Shown piece by piece: positions 44,979 through 54,157 of a stretch of 64,000 bases of DNA. The stretch is from NCBI RefSeq assembly GCF_000485595.1, contig NW_014577748.1:115886-179885 (forward strand), read 5' to 3'. Every line of letters starts with the position of its first letter. The stretch's first letter is position 1. The translations under genes were made by a program, and so were the position numbers. The notes under the pieces are model-generated. The model made no database searches. It saw nothing but the letters and a program-made list of their open reading frames with translations, and was not told the origin of the DNA. The stretch comes from Priapulus caudatus (lineage: Eukaryota > Priapulida > Priapulimorpha > Priapulimorphida > Priapulidae).

Positions 44979-45126
44979 ATGGTGAAAACGTGTTCTCTAG
45001 TTCACTGCAATAATCGATCAGACACGGGGTCCAAGCGTGGGTGGTATATAGCATACCGGCGTTCATCACGCACCAGGGAGAAATAGCTATTAGCTGGCCA
45101 TTCTATCCAGGAAGAATCAAGATGGG
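44979..45126 (+). pseudogene. THAP zinc-finger domain fragment
   Basis: ATG at 44979 opens MVKTCSLVHCNNRSDTGS, which matches the start of THAP domains (C-x4-C-x-N-R). After a one-base frame change near 45040 the next frame reads YSIPAFITHQGE, also typical of the domain. The second half of the C2CH zinc site should follow but is lost in the gap at 45127. THAP domains bind DNA and occur in host regulators and in P-element-like transposases, so the parent gene is undetermined. AGATGCAG|GTAAGC at 45195 could be the donor of this exon. Confidence 0.7.
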
Positions 45127-45136
45127 NNNNNNNNNN
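45127..45136. other. assembly gap
   Basis: Ten N, interrupting the THAP fragment. Confidence 1.
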
Positions 45137-45724
45137 AAAAGAGAAGAGGTTTTTAAAGAAAAACGTTTTCAACGTTAACGTAGCGGTTAGATGCAGGTAA
45201 GCTTAGTAAAAGTAATAATACTATTAACGCAGTGGCTGGAGGTACGGTAGCTCCAAGAAACGGTATCGCTAGGGTTAGGATTATGTACATCATAACTTAA
45301 GATTAAGATGAAAATAACAGATTTGCACAAAGAATTGCAATTATAGTAATATTATATGTTATAATAATGAGTAAAATATGTGTCTTTCATGGAAAATACA
45401 TCAGAAAACTTATACTTATCTATAGCGGTCATAAACCAAAACAAACATTTACAAACGGTGTTTGTTCTCTTGTCTTGAAGGTTTTCTTCAGCCAAAGCAA
45501 ATCAGTGAAGAAACGGCATGATATTTGGGTTAATTCACTGAAACTCATGTTGTTTTAAAGAAAACATACTAAAAACTACTTTAACCTCACTTACAGAAAG
45601 TTCGGGAAAGTTTTTGGTAGATAATTGGGGATTTTGGCTACAAGTCATGGAGGCTGACATCTTGCCAAATTCCAGCCAATCAGAAGGCGCCTAAATCCTT
45701 CGTAAATCCTTCCGTTTGGGAAAA
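45137..45724. other. no gene; partial copy of the 53177 fold-back arm
   Basis: 45427-45510 (CATAAACCAAAACAAACATTTACAAACGGTGTTTGTTCTCTTGT) resembles the arm of the fold-back at 53177-53392. Nothing else recognised. Confidence 0.5.
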
Positions 45725-46330
45725 AACATTTCGCCGCCGGCCACGCCAGCGTAGGTGCTCGCACGACGTGCCGTTGCCACGGGCAGCGCGGGGTCAGGAG
45801 GTTGCTGAAAACATGGCACGCACGCAGCCAGGCGCCGTAACGGCGGCATGGCATTTGCAAATGTGGGGTGGCGCGGCCTACATGCTAGCGTTATGTCTAT
45901 CACAGAGCTTTTTACGAAGTGTCGTACGGCGCTGCACGGTACTACGCGATGACGGGCGCTAGTGCCGAATGTCCCATCTTGACGGACTTGCGGCCCCGGT
46001 TTTTGCGCGCAGCGCACGGCTCGCGGCGAAGCCGCGCCCCAACGCGAATACGCCGCCCCCTTTTTGTCCGCTTAGAGAGATATGTGAGACAGGGGTCTGA
46101 AAACGCACTACGCGAAAACTGGGCGCAATCCAACCGACATTTCGCGATGGACGGCAGGAGGCCATCTCCAAACGGCCCCTAACCGTTTTTTGGGGTGGCG
46201 CGCCTCATGGCTAAGACGTAGTGACTCGTACAAGAAATCTCAAGAAATGCTGTCAATCAGCGATGACGCGCTCGCTCGTTGGCTGCCTTGGCTTGGATGC
46301 CTACGAAAAACTCTTTTGTCTGTTCGGATC
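45725..46330. repeat. mosaic GC-rich repeat, related to 9690-10245
   Basis: Contains the same three pieces as 9690-10245 but with the larger two inverted relative to the first. Open frames across it are not conserved between copies. Confidence 0.65.
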
Positions 46331-46689
46331 ACTTCGTTAGTGGTGAGTGACTAGTATCTAAGTACGGATTTTAAAACGGTGAATTCTGATTTCTTTTAGT
46401 ACACCACTACAGTGGCGTTTTATGACAATATGTAGCCGGCATGCGGCCCATTTAGCTGTTATCGTCAGATACCTATTTTCGCCAACTACTTTCGAAGCTC
46501 CTCTCTCTCTCTCTCTTTCGCACACAAAGTGTTTATCATAATCAAGTCTGATAGTGATAGTAGTAATAATAGTGTCATGCTTGTTCAGACACCTAAATGC
46601 CCCCTCCCTCTCTCTCTCTGTAGACCATTGCAGTGAAGATAAAACTGTTTTTGATTTTTACAGGCAGAGCATCACAGTTGTTCGAGAAG

Positions 46690-47050
46690 ACTCGTGTCGG
46701 TGAAGCCGTGTTACCTGTGACGACGTGTTACCTCCGACGTGTTCCTGCAACGCCGTGTTACCGGCACCGACGTATTACCCATGCCGACGTACTACCGGTG
46801 AAGCCGTGTTACATGTGAAGCCGTGTTACATGTGACGACGTGTTACCTGTGACGACGTGTTACCTCCGACGTGTTCCTGCGACGCCCTGTTACCGGCACC
46901 GACGTATTACCCATGCCGACGTATTACCGGTGAAGCCGTGTTACATGTGAAGCCGTGTTACATGTGAAGCCGTGTTACCTGTGACGACGTGCTACCTCCA
47001 ACGTGTTCCTGCGACGCCCTGTTACCGGCACCGACGTATTACCCATGCCG
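46690..47050 (+). repeat. 132-bp higher-order minisatellite
   Basis: Monomers of 12-18 bp around CCGTGTTAC(C/A) and GACGTGTTACC are organised in a 132-bp unit: GTTCCTGC falls at 46741, 46873 and 47005. About 2.7 units. It ends right before the promoter-like region of the BEL gag gene. Confidence 0.9.
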
Positions 47051-47079
47051 ACTGTAGGTGCCAAATTAACCATCTGCAT

Positions 47080-47219
47080 TTCCAGCGAATGACGTCATAT
47101 TGTCGTGAACTGAAATCGAAGCTGTGGCAACATTCATGATGGCGGGCTTGTGTCTCGCACGGCGTTTCTGTTCAAACTTAATCACTGTACTGAATTTACT
47201 AGGAGATACTCACAGTTTG
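47080..47219 (+). promoter_or_regulatory. promoter and first exon of the BEL gag gene
   Basis: TGACGTCA at 47090-47097 and GATGGCGGG at about 47139 (YY1-like) precede a stretch that ends CACAGTTTG|GTAAGTC at 47219/47220, a strong splice donor. The matching acceptor TGTGTTTCAG lies at 47669-47678, giving a 459-bp intron in the 5' UTR. No transcript evidence; this is inferred from sequence alone. Confidence 0.45.
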
Positions 47220-47799
47220 GTAAGTCACAACGCAGAATAGTGACTATAGATCACGTGTATATATGATGCATTTCGGACGTCATCGTTTGTAAGGTGTAAT
47301 GTTGATCGTTAAACTGCATGATTTGATTTGGGAAAAATGGCGCGCTCATATGTGTGCTAAAACCGGCAACGTGACTTCATGAGTCACAAACGTAACTGAT
47401 GTGTGCTATATATCGCGTTGGAGTAATTTCCTTTAGTATGTTTGTTTTAACGTTGTTTGCAGTAGTGCTGATTTATGTAAGTGTGAGTGTATACTAGTTT
47501 GGCTTTATTCTTAGTATAAGCAATGACTCATACATGTAACTCTGTTCGATTCCAATCGGTGCTATAATATTTTATTAGCAAGTACTATGTCGAAAGTACA
47601 GTATTACTGTGTGTATTACTAGTCGTTATGTGGAAAGGAACTGCATATACTTATATTCCGTTTATTTGTGTGTTTCAGTAAATCGTATCAAAACACCTTC
47701 ACCGGGATACGCATTGACAATTGTGTTTATTTGAGTCTTGGAGTTTACCAGCCAGTACAACATTTACAAACTGTGATCAGAAGCGCGGCAGTCGTCAAG

Positions 47800-50136
47800 A
47801 TGAGCCAGGTCTCCGTTAGAGATAGCGAGGCTATAGAGGGCGCAGATCGAGATGGCGAGACCTCCGAGGGCGTCGGTCAAGATGGCGAGGCTACTAAGGG
47901 TGCTGGTCAAGATGGCGAGACTACTGAGGGCGTCGATCGAGGTAACGAGGCTGCGGAGAACGTCGTTCAACACGACAAGACTGCAGAGGGCGCCAGTGGA
48001 AGTGGCAAGCGTGAGAGAACTATGACTGAGAGAGGTCGACAATACAATTTAGAATTGAAACAACGGCATAGGGCCGATTGTATTAGAGCTCTAAAAAGAG
48101 TTACAGATAATCTGCAACAACTGTTAATGACAACAAATGATGCGGAACTAGTGCGCGTCAAGTATGCACATTGGTTGATTAGTTTTGATAAGCTGCTATC
48201 AGCACATGAGATCTGTCAAGGTTTATGCGCGACTGAGGATAGGGTGAAAGATGACACTGAGTTCATGCAAAAAAGTGAATCATTCAGAAACTTCAAACTG
48301 TCAGTCGAGAACTGGTTTGCTAAAAATTGGAACCCGATGCCAAGCGGGTCGGGATCTCGAAGTGGCGCAAAGAGTTCCAGATCAGGCTCAAGTCAACTGT
48401 CTATGGCGAGAATAAAAGAAAAACAACGTAAGGTTGAGTTAATGGCTAGAGCAGCAGCACTACATGAGAAGAATGACCTGGAAGAGGCGAAGTTGAAGTT
48501 AAAACAGAAAGAGGAAGCATTCGAAATAAAAACCGAGTTGCAAGTAAGTGACGCAAAGTCAAGAGTTCTCGATGAGCTCGGAAGCGATGATGCATATGAT
48601 CGGGACGCCAAAATCAGCGACACGTTTAATTTACAAAGACTGCGACCCGTTCAGGAGTTTAAACCAGGTCCGCCCGCATGGATCAGCGGACAGGACCATC
48701 CAAGCGACGCTTCAGTTTTGGATGATGGTAGGCAAACAAATAGCATGCCTACTGGGAAGGAGAACGCATTCGTCCAAAATCCACCCGTGTTTGTTTCGAG
48801 GGACCTCGAAGCAGGTCCTTCCTTCAGGCTAAGTGGACAGAACAATCACTTGGGGGATGCTCCAGTATCGGGTGACTGTAGGTACAGTATACCGGTTAAC
48901 CGTGTGAACCTCCACGATAGCGTACCGGTTCGACAAAAACACAATCCTGCATTTGTTCAGAATCAACCCGAGCCAAGGGACTTCGGGCCAAACGGGTTTG
49001 CTTCCCTTCCTCCACAAACTGTCAGAGAGAATGCCCAGACTTTGGGGTTTGCCAACTCGGGTGAACAGTTCGATGGATTGTTAGCCGTGGCACGCGAGCT
49101 AAATAAGCCTAACGCGGAAATATGCAAGTTCAGTGGGAATCCCATGAATTATAGAAGTTTCCTACGTCAGTTTAACGCTAGGATTGTCGCCAATACAGAT
49201 TCCTACGAGGAAAGGCTAACCTACCTAATGCAATTCACAGATGGAGAAGCACACAGAATAGTAGTCGGCTATTCTCATCTTGATGCCGAGCGCGGTTATC
49301 ACGCGGCTATTGAAGAATTCAACGATCGATATGGCAATGCGGATGTGGTGGCACAAGCTTACGTGAAAAAGGCTCTAGAATGGCCAACCATTAAGCCAGA
49401 CAACACAAAGGCGCTGGACGAGTACGCAATCTTTTTGCGAGAGTGTCAGTTCGCAATAGAAAATGTCGAGGCGGCGAGAGTGTTGGAGTATTCCGAGAAT
49501 CTAAAATTGCTAGTCAAAAAATTGCCGTACCATCTCCATGAAAGGTGGCGAAACATCGTGTACGATACCAAAGAAAGAGGACTGGTGGTCAAGTTCAGTC
49601 AGCTGGTCACATTTATTCGTAGAGAGGCGAAGAAAGCGACAGACCCTGTTTACGGGCGGGACGCTATGAACACTCCAAACATGAACAAGAATTATGACAA
49701 GCAACAGTCAAACAAGTCGAGTGTACCAAGGCGAAATTTTGCTACCGGTGCGATAGAGTCGTACAAAGCGGAGCAACCCAGGGAATGGAAACAAGACAGC
49801 ACGAACAAAGGATTCGCATTTGTCAAACCTTGTTTATTCTGTCAGGGCTCCTCTCATTCACTGGACACTTGCAGGAGTTTGATGGAGAAAACCCTGAAGG
49901 ACAGGTATGATTTTCTAAAAAGCAAGGGACTATGCTTTGCTTGTATGAAGTCTGGTCACCAAAGGAGTTCTTGTCGGCAAAAGTTGGTGTGTACGCGCTG
50001 CAAGAGATATCATCCATCCGTTCTCCATTTGGAACCTCGTAGAGATAACGAGAGCAAACCTGATGCCGTGGAGACTGTCAATAGACACGCGTCTTCCAAA
50101 CCAAACAGTAGCAGTCATACTCCATTAACACGTTGA
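47800..50136 (+). CDS. gag: BEL/Pao-type Gag, intact, stand-alone
   Basis: The frame is open from the acceptor at 47678. The first ATG is at 47800, giving 778 residues to TGA. Residues 11-68 are acidic repeats built on E-G-x-x-(Q/R)-D-G-E. Residues 200-265 (KEKQRKVELMARAAALHEKN onward) are a probable coiled coil. Residues ~437-613 match the DUF1759 domain of BEL/Pao Gag (CKFSGNPMNYRSFLRQFNA, LLVKKLPYHLHERW). Residues ~677-744 hold two CX2CX4HX4C knuckles (CLFCQGSSHSLDTC, CFACMKSGHQRSSC) and a third CTRCKRYH. In BEL elements the same frame continues into protease and RT; here it stops and no pol follows before 50552. It could be a truncated copy or a captured gag gene. Particle assembly and RNA binding would be the expected activities. 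Confidence 0.88.
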   Translation: MSQVSVRDSEAIEGADRDGETSEGVGQDGEATKGAGQDGETTEGVDRGNEAAENVVQHDKTAEGASGSGKRERTMTERGRQYNLELKQRHRADCIRALKRVTDNLQQLLMTTNDAELVRVKYAHWLISFDKLLSAHEICQGLCATEDRVKDDTEFMQKSESFRNFKLSVENWFAKNWNPMPSGSGSRSGAKSSRSGSSQLSMARIKEKQRKVELMARAAALHEKNDLEEAKLKLKQKEEAFEIKTELQVSDAKSRVLDELGSDDAYDRDAKISDTFNLQRLRPVQEFKPGPPAWISGQDHPSDASVLDDGRQTNSMPTGKENAFVQNPPVFVSRDLEAGPSFRLSGQNNHLGDAPVSGDCRYSIPVNRVNLHDSVPVRQKHNPAFVQNQPEPRDFGPNGFASLPPQTVRENAQTLGFANSGEQFDGLLAVARELNKPNAEICKFSGNPMNYRSFLRQFNARIVANTDSYEERLTYLMQFTDGEAHRIVVGYSHLDAERGYHAAIEEFNDRYGNADVVAQAYVKKALEWPTIKPDNTKALDEYAIFLRECQFAIENVEAARVLEYSENLKLLVKKLPYHLHERWRNIVYDTKERGLVVKFSQLVTFIRREAKKATDPVYGRDAMNTPNMNKNYDKQQSNKSSVPRRNFATGAIESYKAEQPREWKQDSTNKGFAFVKPCLFCQGSSHSLDTCRSLMEKTLKDRYDFLKSKGLCFACMKSGHQRSSCRQKLVCTRCKRYHPSVLHLEPRRDNESKPDAVETVNRHASSKPNSSSHTPLTR

Positions 50137-50551
50137 ACGCTGCATGTTTAACAATGCGCCTACCACCCTGTGCTGAGATTTTCGCGTTTTTACCGCTTAG
50201 TCACCTATTACACAAAATGTTTTTGGCAGGTTTAACTAGCTATACAATTATTTATAATTAGTGGCTAGTATAATATAGATATAAACTTACTCTCAGACAT
50301 CAAAACAACACCTGAATCTATCACCCGTGATCTATCAAATCAATCACAACTTTCAGACATAAAAACAACTTCACAACACACGGCGGTCAAACGCCCTTTG
50401 GCGAGGTGAACTAAAAACATTACATCAGTCCCAAAAACTCCCAAAATAACGTTCCAAACAACAGTAAAGTATTGTATAAATTATGTCATCTACTACTGTG
50501 GTTTATACATTGACGCCGTTGAATTGCTAAGCGTATAGCCCCTGCCATCTA
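50137..50551. other. no gene recognised
   Basis: Presumed 3' flank of the gag gene. I see no BEL protease or RT. Two short AACA(A)C(A/T)TCA-rich repeats occur near 50300-50370. Confidence 0.45.
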
Positions 50552-51202
50552 TGTAACGTTTACTTTATAGTCATAGCTCTTAACTGCTCGAGGGTGTTAC
50601 CCATGATCGTACGTTCGTAGTCTACGTATATTATTGAGAGATATCGCCTCGCTCGTTAACTACAAAATGCTCGAACATGCGTGTACGTATACAAGGTAAG
50701 AACATCTTTAATGTACAGAGTACTACACGACGGTTTACAGAAAAGTACGCGGAATACAAAGCATAACTTACATAGTACGGTGTAGCGTCACTGCTGTGAA
50801 CTAACAAACTGAGTGGATACGTTGTCGTCTGAGATGCAACACTGCGAGAGAGTTCGTGTCTTATTTCACAAACATAGCTTCTTATAGTGACGCTACTTCT
50901 ATTGTTCCAGCTGCACTGTTTACTATTGGCCCGGGTTCTTTCGGTCAAGCATGCAGCTACTTCGACGTGCCGCCATTTGGTTCGATTATGCGCGAGTACT
51001 CTCTGTTCACGCGTGACCCTTTGACCATGCGTTCTTACTGGTGGGTCGTGTGGGTCGTTGTCACGCCCCGTTTATGACCCATCCAATCGTGTACCGCGGG
51101 TCACGTCGACTCTTGCGGGTCAAGTTGATTATCTCATATTATTATTAACGTTTCTGAATATTATTACAATTATTACTCTTTTACTATTACTTCTGTGTTA
51201 CA
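50552..51202 (-). repeat. 3' LTR of the errantivirus-like element
   Basis: On the minus strand the 651-bp segment begins TGTAACACAG at 51202, immediately after a polypurine tract, and ends AAACGTTACA at 50552. TGTAAC...GTTACA forms the usual inverted ends. The flank beyond it is ATCTA; the partner duplication should sit beside the 5' LTR outside the window. No second LTR is available here to confirm the ends. Confidence 0.7.
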
Positions 51203-51217
51203 TTACTCCCCCCCCCA
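51203..51217 (-). promoter_or_regulatory. polypurine tract
   Basis: ATGGGGGGGGGAG then TAA on the minus strand, directly 5' of the LTR start. It is the plus-strand primer site in reverse transcription of LTR elements. Confidence 0.65.
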
Positions 51218-51729
51218 TATGACAAGTTGGGAGCCGTAGTAATGCGGTGGACAAGTTCCGTAACTGTATTGATGCGTCGACTAAAATACGTTTTTTATGG
51301 TATTTTATTTTATTTTATTTTATTTTATGTTTTTAATTTTCGCTATTTTAAATTTTGTTTTTCTTTTTATCCCCTCCCTCACCAAAATTGAACATTCATT
51401 CCCCAATACACACAAAACACAAAAGGTATATAAAAACAATACACATTACCCCTTACCCCTTACATTTTCCTTCCAAACGACATACTATCTTTAACCACCA
51501 CATTATATTTATATATATCTTTATTTGTTTTTATATTTTAGTATTTTTATTTGTATTTTTTCTTTAGTTAGCTATACTATCCGGCTGCCGCCTTCGTTGT
51601 TGTCCTCGTCGTCGTGTCCCTTCCTCCGTCGTCGTTCCGTGCTGCGTTGTCCTGTCCGTCCTCCTCCGTCGTCGTTCCCGTCCTCCTCCGTCGTCCTGGT
51701 GGGTGCTGCGTCGTCGTGGTCGTCCTCAT
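51218..51729. other. AT-rich 3' untranslated region
   Basis: Between the accessory frame and the 3' LTR. (TTTTA)n at 51298-51328, long T runs, and a GTCGTC-rich tract at 51595-51725 that is a low-complexity extension of the acidic C-terminus coding region. Confidence 0.6.
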
Positions 51730-52341
51730 CTAGTCCCACCGATAAAATCTCGCCGTCTCCTCGTCGTCTTCGTCCTCCTCCTCCCAATCGTCATCGCTGT
51801 CGTCGGGCACAATAGGTTGCCCTGGCCGCTGCTGGTTTATCATGGACACGCCCAGTAGCAGCGCCAGTTCTAGGGGGACGACAGCGATTGCCGTGTCGTC
51901 GTCGTCACGGTGGACGACGGTCCATCCCGGATTGTTCACCCTGTATCTGCGGACATCCGCCCGAAACGCCGCCCAGCTGTCGTAGCTCGTTTGCCTACCC
52001 GCTGCCGAGGCGAGTCCTGGGTAGATCAGGCGCGGCGTTGGGGGTGGGGGCCCGCCGGTCGGGTAGCGGGAAGCGCCGGGCGTTCCGCTCTCCCCGTCGC
52101 TCCGGGCTGCCCGTAGGGCCTCCCAATCGATGGGTGGCTGATCGCTGGCCGGCGATTGCGGCCGTGGCACGTACAGTGGCTCAGGGGTGGTAAGGTCGCG
52201 CCGCGCCCTCCACGCGAACGAGCCGCCCGACGCGGTCGCACTCTCCTGGTGCTGGTGCGATGCGGCGCCTTCTTCGTCGTCGCTGTAGTAGGTGCTGTGC
52301 TGCTCCTCCTGATCGCTGTCTTCAGTGTATCCATAACCCAT
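51730..52341 (-). CDS. accessory ORF downstream of env, unknown
   Basis: A 203-residue frame from ATG at 52341. Features seen: an acidic N-terminus (SDQEEQHSTYYSDDEEG), AWRARRDLTTPEPLYVPRP, a Gly/Pro-rich stretch, a middle region with SYDSWAAFRADVRRYRVNNP and VVPLELALLLGVSM, and a very acidic end (DDSDDDWEEEDEDDEETARF). No signal peptide, membrane segment or zinc motif. I recognise no family. A partial second copy lies at 53702-53490 and conserves AWRARR(D/E)L.T.EPLYVP, which argues that the frame is real coding sequence. On the minus strand CACCTGCAG lies 35 bp before the ATG and CAACAG lies just before the ATG of the other copy, possible splice acceptors. Confidence 0.6.
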   Translation of the reverse strand: MGYGYTEDSDQEEQHSTYYSDDEEGAASHQHQESATASGGSFAWRARRDLTTPEPLYVPRPQSPASDQPPIDWEALRAARSDGESGTPGASRYPTGGPPPPTPRLIYPGLASAAGRQTSYDSWAAFRADVRRYRVNNPGWTVVHRDDDDTAIAVVPLELALLLGVSMINQQRPGQPIVPDDSDDDWEEEDEDDEETARFYRWD

Positions 52342-52791
52342 GATCGCTGGCGTGTTGCTCTTTACTGCAGGTGCTCAAAAGAGACTAGATTAGTCATACT
52401 GTGCTATCTTGCACGTTTATGCACTCTTGACATTGGTTAATGGCACGTTGCTAATACCGTGCTTACACATACAAAAACAACAACACGCAATAATATACGA
52501 TTAGCACCTGTGCGTTAGTGCTTCTTGGCTAGTACTATAGTGGTGAACATAGTGAACCTGGTGCATCTGGTGAACATGGTGCGTGCTATCTAAACATACG
52601 TGACGTAGACCGCGTAACTGTGCACCAGTATTATCGGTTACGTGATTTCGTGCCAACACAGTGCATTTTAACTCCTGAACATATAGTGACGTTAACTCCT
52701 AATTATACACAACATGTTTTGTTAGGTACATGGTGACAACAATACGTCGCCTGTGCATCGATATCCTTAGAACCTATGGAGCATTTTTAGT

Positions 52792-53170
52792 CTAGTCCGC
52801 ATATTTCTTAGTACTATATTTTGACCGAGGCAGTGTTTTCATCTCTACCTCCTCGTTCGACTGCACCCTCTCTAGCGGATGCTCTCGAACTCTGTGGAGC
52901 ATCTCATTCTCCCTCTCTTCAGCGTGCAATGTCGGATACAAATGCTGCGGTACGAAGGGCGCGGTTGCATTGACGGGTTGCAAGAGGGGTTGCACCGTGG
53001 GTTGGAGAATGGTATGAGTAGCCGTGGTACCAGGTGTAGTGAATGACTGACATAGGCGTGGACGAAGATGTGGTGGCGCGCAGCAACAATATAATACGAT
53101 AATTGCTATAACAGCAATGGCCACATAAATAACTATTTCATGCCATTGTACGTGGGTGCTCTGAAAATTG
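52792..53170 (-). pseudogene. duplicated env C-terminal fragment
   Basis: Encodes the env membrane segment (VLYCCC) and cytoplasmic tail, ending at TAG after KKYAD. It matches 54540-54158 closely. Here the tail is in one uninterrupted frame, whereas in the main env copy a frameshift near 54275 cuts it. The fragment is truncated on its 5' side at 53176, where a fold-back element begins. Confidence 0.8.
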
Positions 53171-53176
53171 TTTTGN

Positions 53177-53392
53177 ACGTACTTATCTGCCGATCATAAA
53201 CTAAAACAAATATTTGCAAATGGCGTTTGTTCTCTTGTTTTGAAGGTTTGTTGAGTCAAAGCAGAGAATATAAATCAAGTTATATACATATAGATTTATA
53301 TGCTCTGCTTTGACTCAACAAACCTTCAAAACAAGAGAACAAATGCCATTTGCAAATATTTGTTTTAGTTTATGATCGGTAGATAAGTACGT
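53177..53392. mobile_element. 216-bp fold-back element at the duplication junction
   Basis: ACGTACTTATCTGCCGATCA... (53177-53270) is inverted at 53300-53392 with a few mismatches around a 30-bp loop. Each arm contains AAATATTTGCAAATGGC. A related single arm lies at 45427-45510. It separates the two copies of the env/accessory duplication and probably caused the loss of the accessory frame's 3' half. Confidence 0.85.
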
Positions 53393-53489
53393 TACGTGAT
53401 TTATATGCTCTGGTCAAAGCAAATCAAAGCAGCCAATCAGAGGAGCCCAATGGATATAACGTGTAGGAAAAAAAAATTCGCGGCCGGGT

Positions 53490-53702
53490 GCGTACGAACT
53501 GCTGTGGCGGTACGTACAGCGGCTCGTGGGTGGCCAGCTCGCGCCGCGCCCTCCACGCTAGCGGGAGTCCCGATGAGCCCGCGCCCTCCTGGTGGGTGAG
53601 CGCTGCAGCTACCTCCTCGTCGTCGTTCTCATAAATGAGGCGCCTCTCCTCGTCGCTGTCCTCTCCGTCGTGGCGGCAGGTCGTGGCGTTGCGTGCATCC
53701 AT
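53490..53702 (-). pseudogene. truncated copy of the accessory ORF
   Basis: Starts at ATG 53702. Homologous to the first ~60 residues of the 52341 frame (acidic N-terminus, LAWRARRELATHEPLYVPP), then diverges into unrelated sequence near 53490. It lies directly downstream of the main env copy, so it represents the original position of the accessory gene. Confidence 0.7.
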
Positions 53703-54157
53703 GATGACTGTTGCTCAACAAAAAGTTAGATTATTCTATTGATTTATACTGCGCCGTTCTGCCCCCATGGCCTTAATACATGGCCATTACCTTAATAATA
53801 TCGTGCCGACATCTAATCTAAACAGAACCACCCCATATGACCAGATTAACACACGTGCTTGAGTACCTGGTGACTGGTACTGTACTGGTGAACATAGTGA
53901 CCCTGGTGCATCTGGTGAACATGGTGCAATCTATATAAACATACGTGACGCATAACGTATAATCGTGCAACACCATCGGTTAACGTGATTCGGTGCTAAT
54001 ACAGTGCAGTTACCTTGTGACCATACAGTGACTGTTAACTCATGAACATATAATGCAGTTAACTCCTAATCACACAACATGTGTTTGTTAGGTACATGGT
54101 GACAAAAATACGTCGCCTGTGCATCGATATCCTTAGAACCTATGGAGCACTCTTAGT

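Noticed and set aside
46690-47050. CRISPR-like array
   Set aside because: Repeat and spacer are not distinguishable, monomers drift, and the context is a eukaryotic minisatellite.
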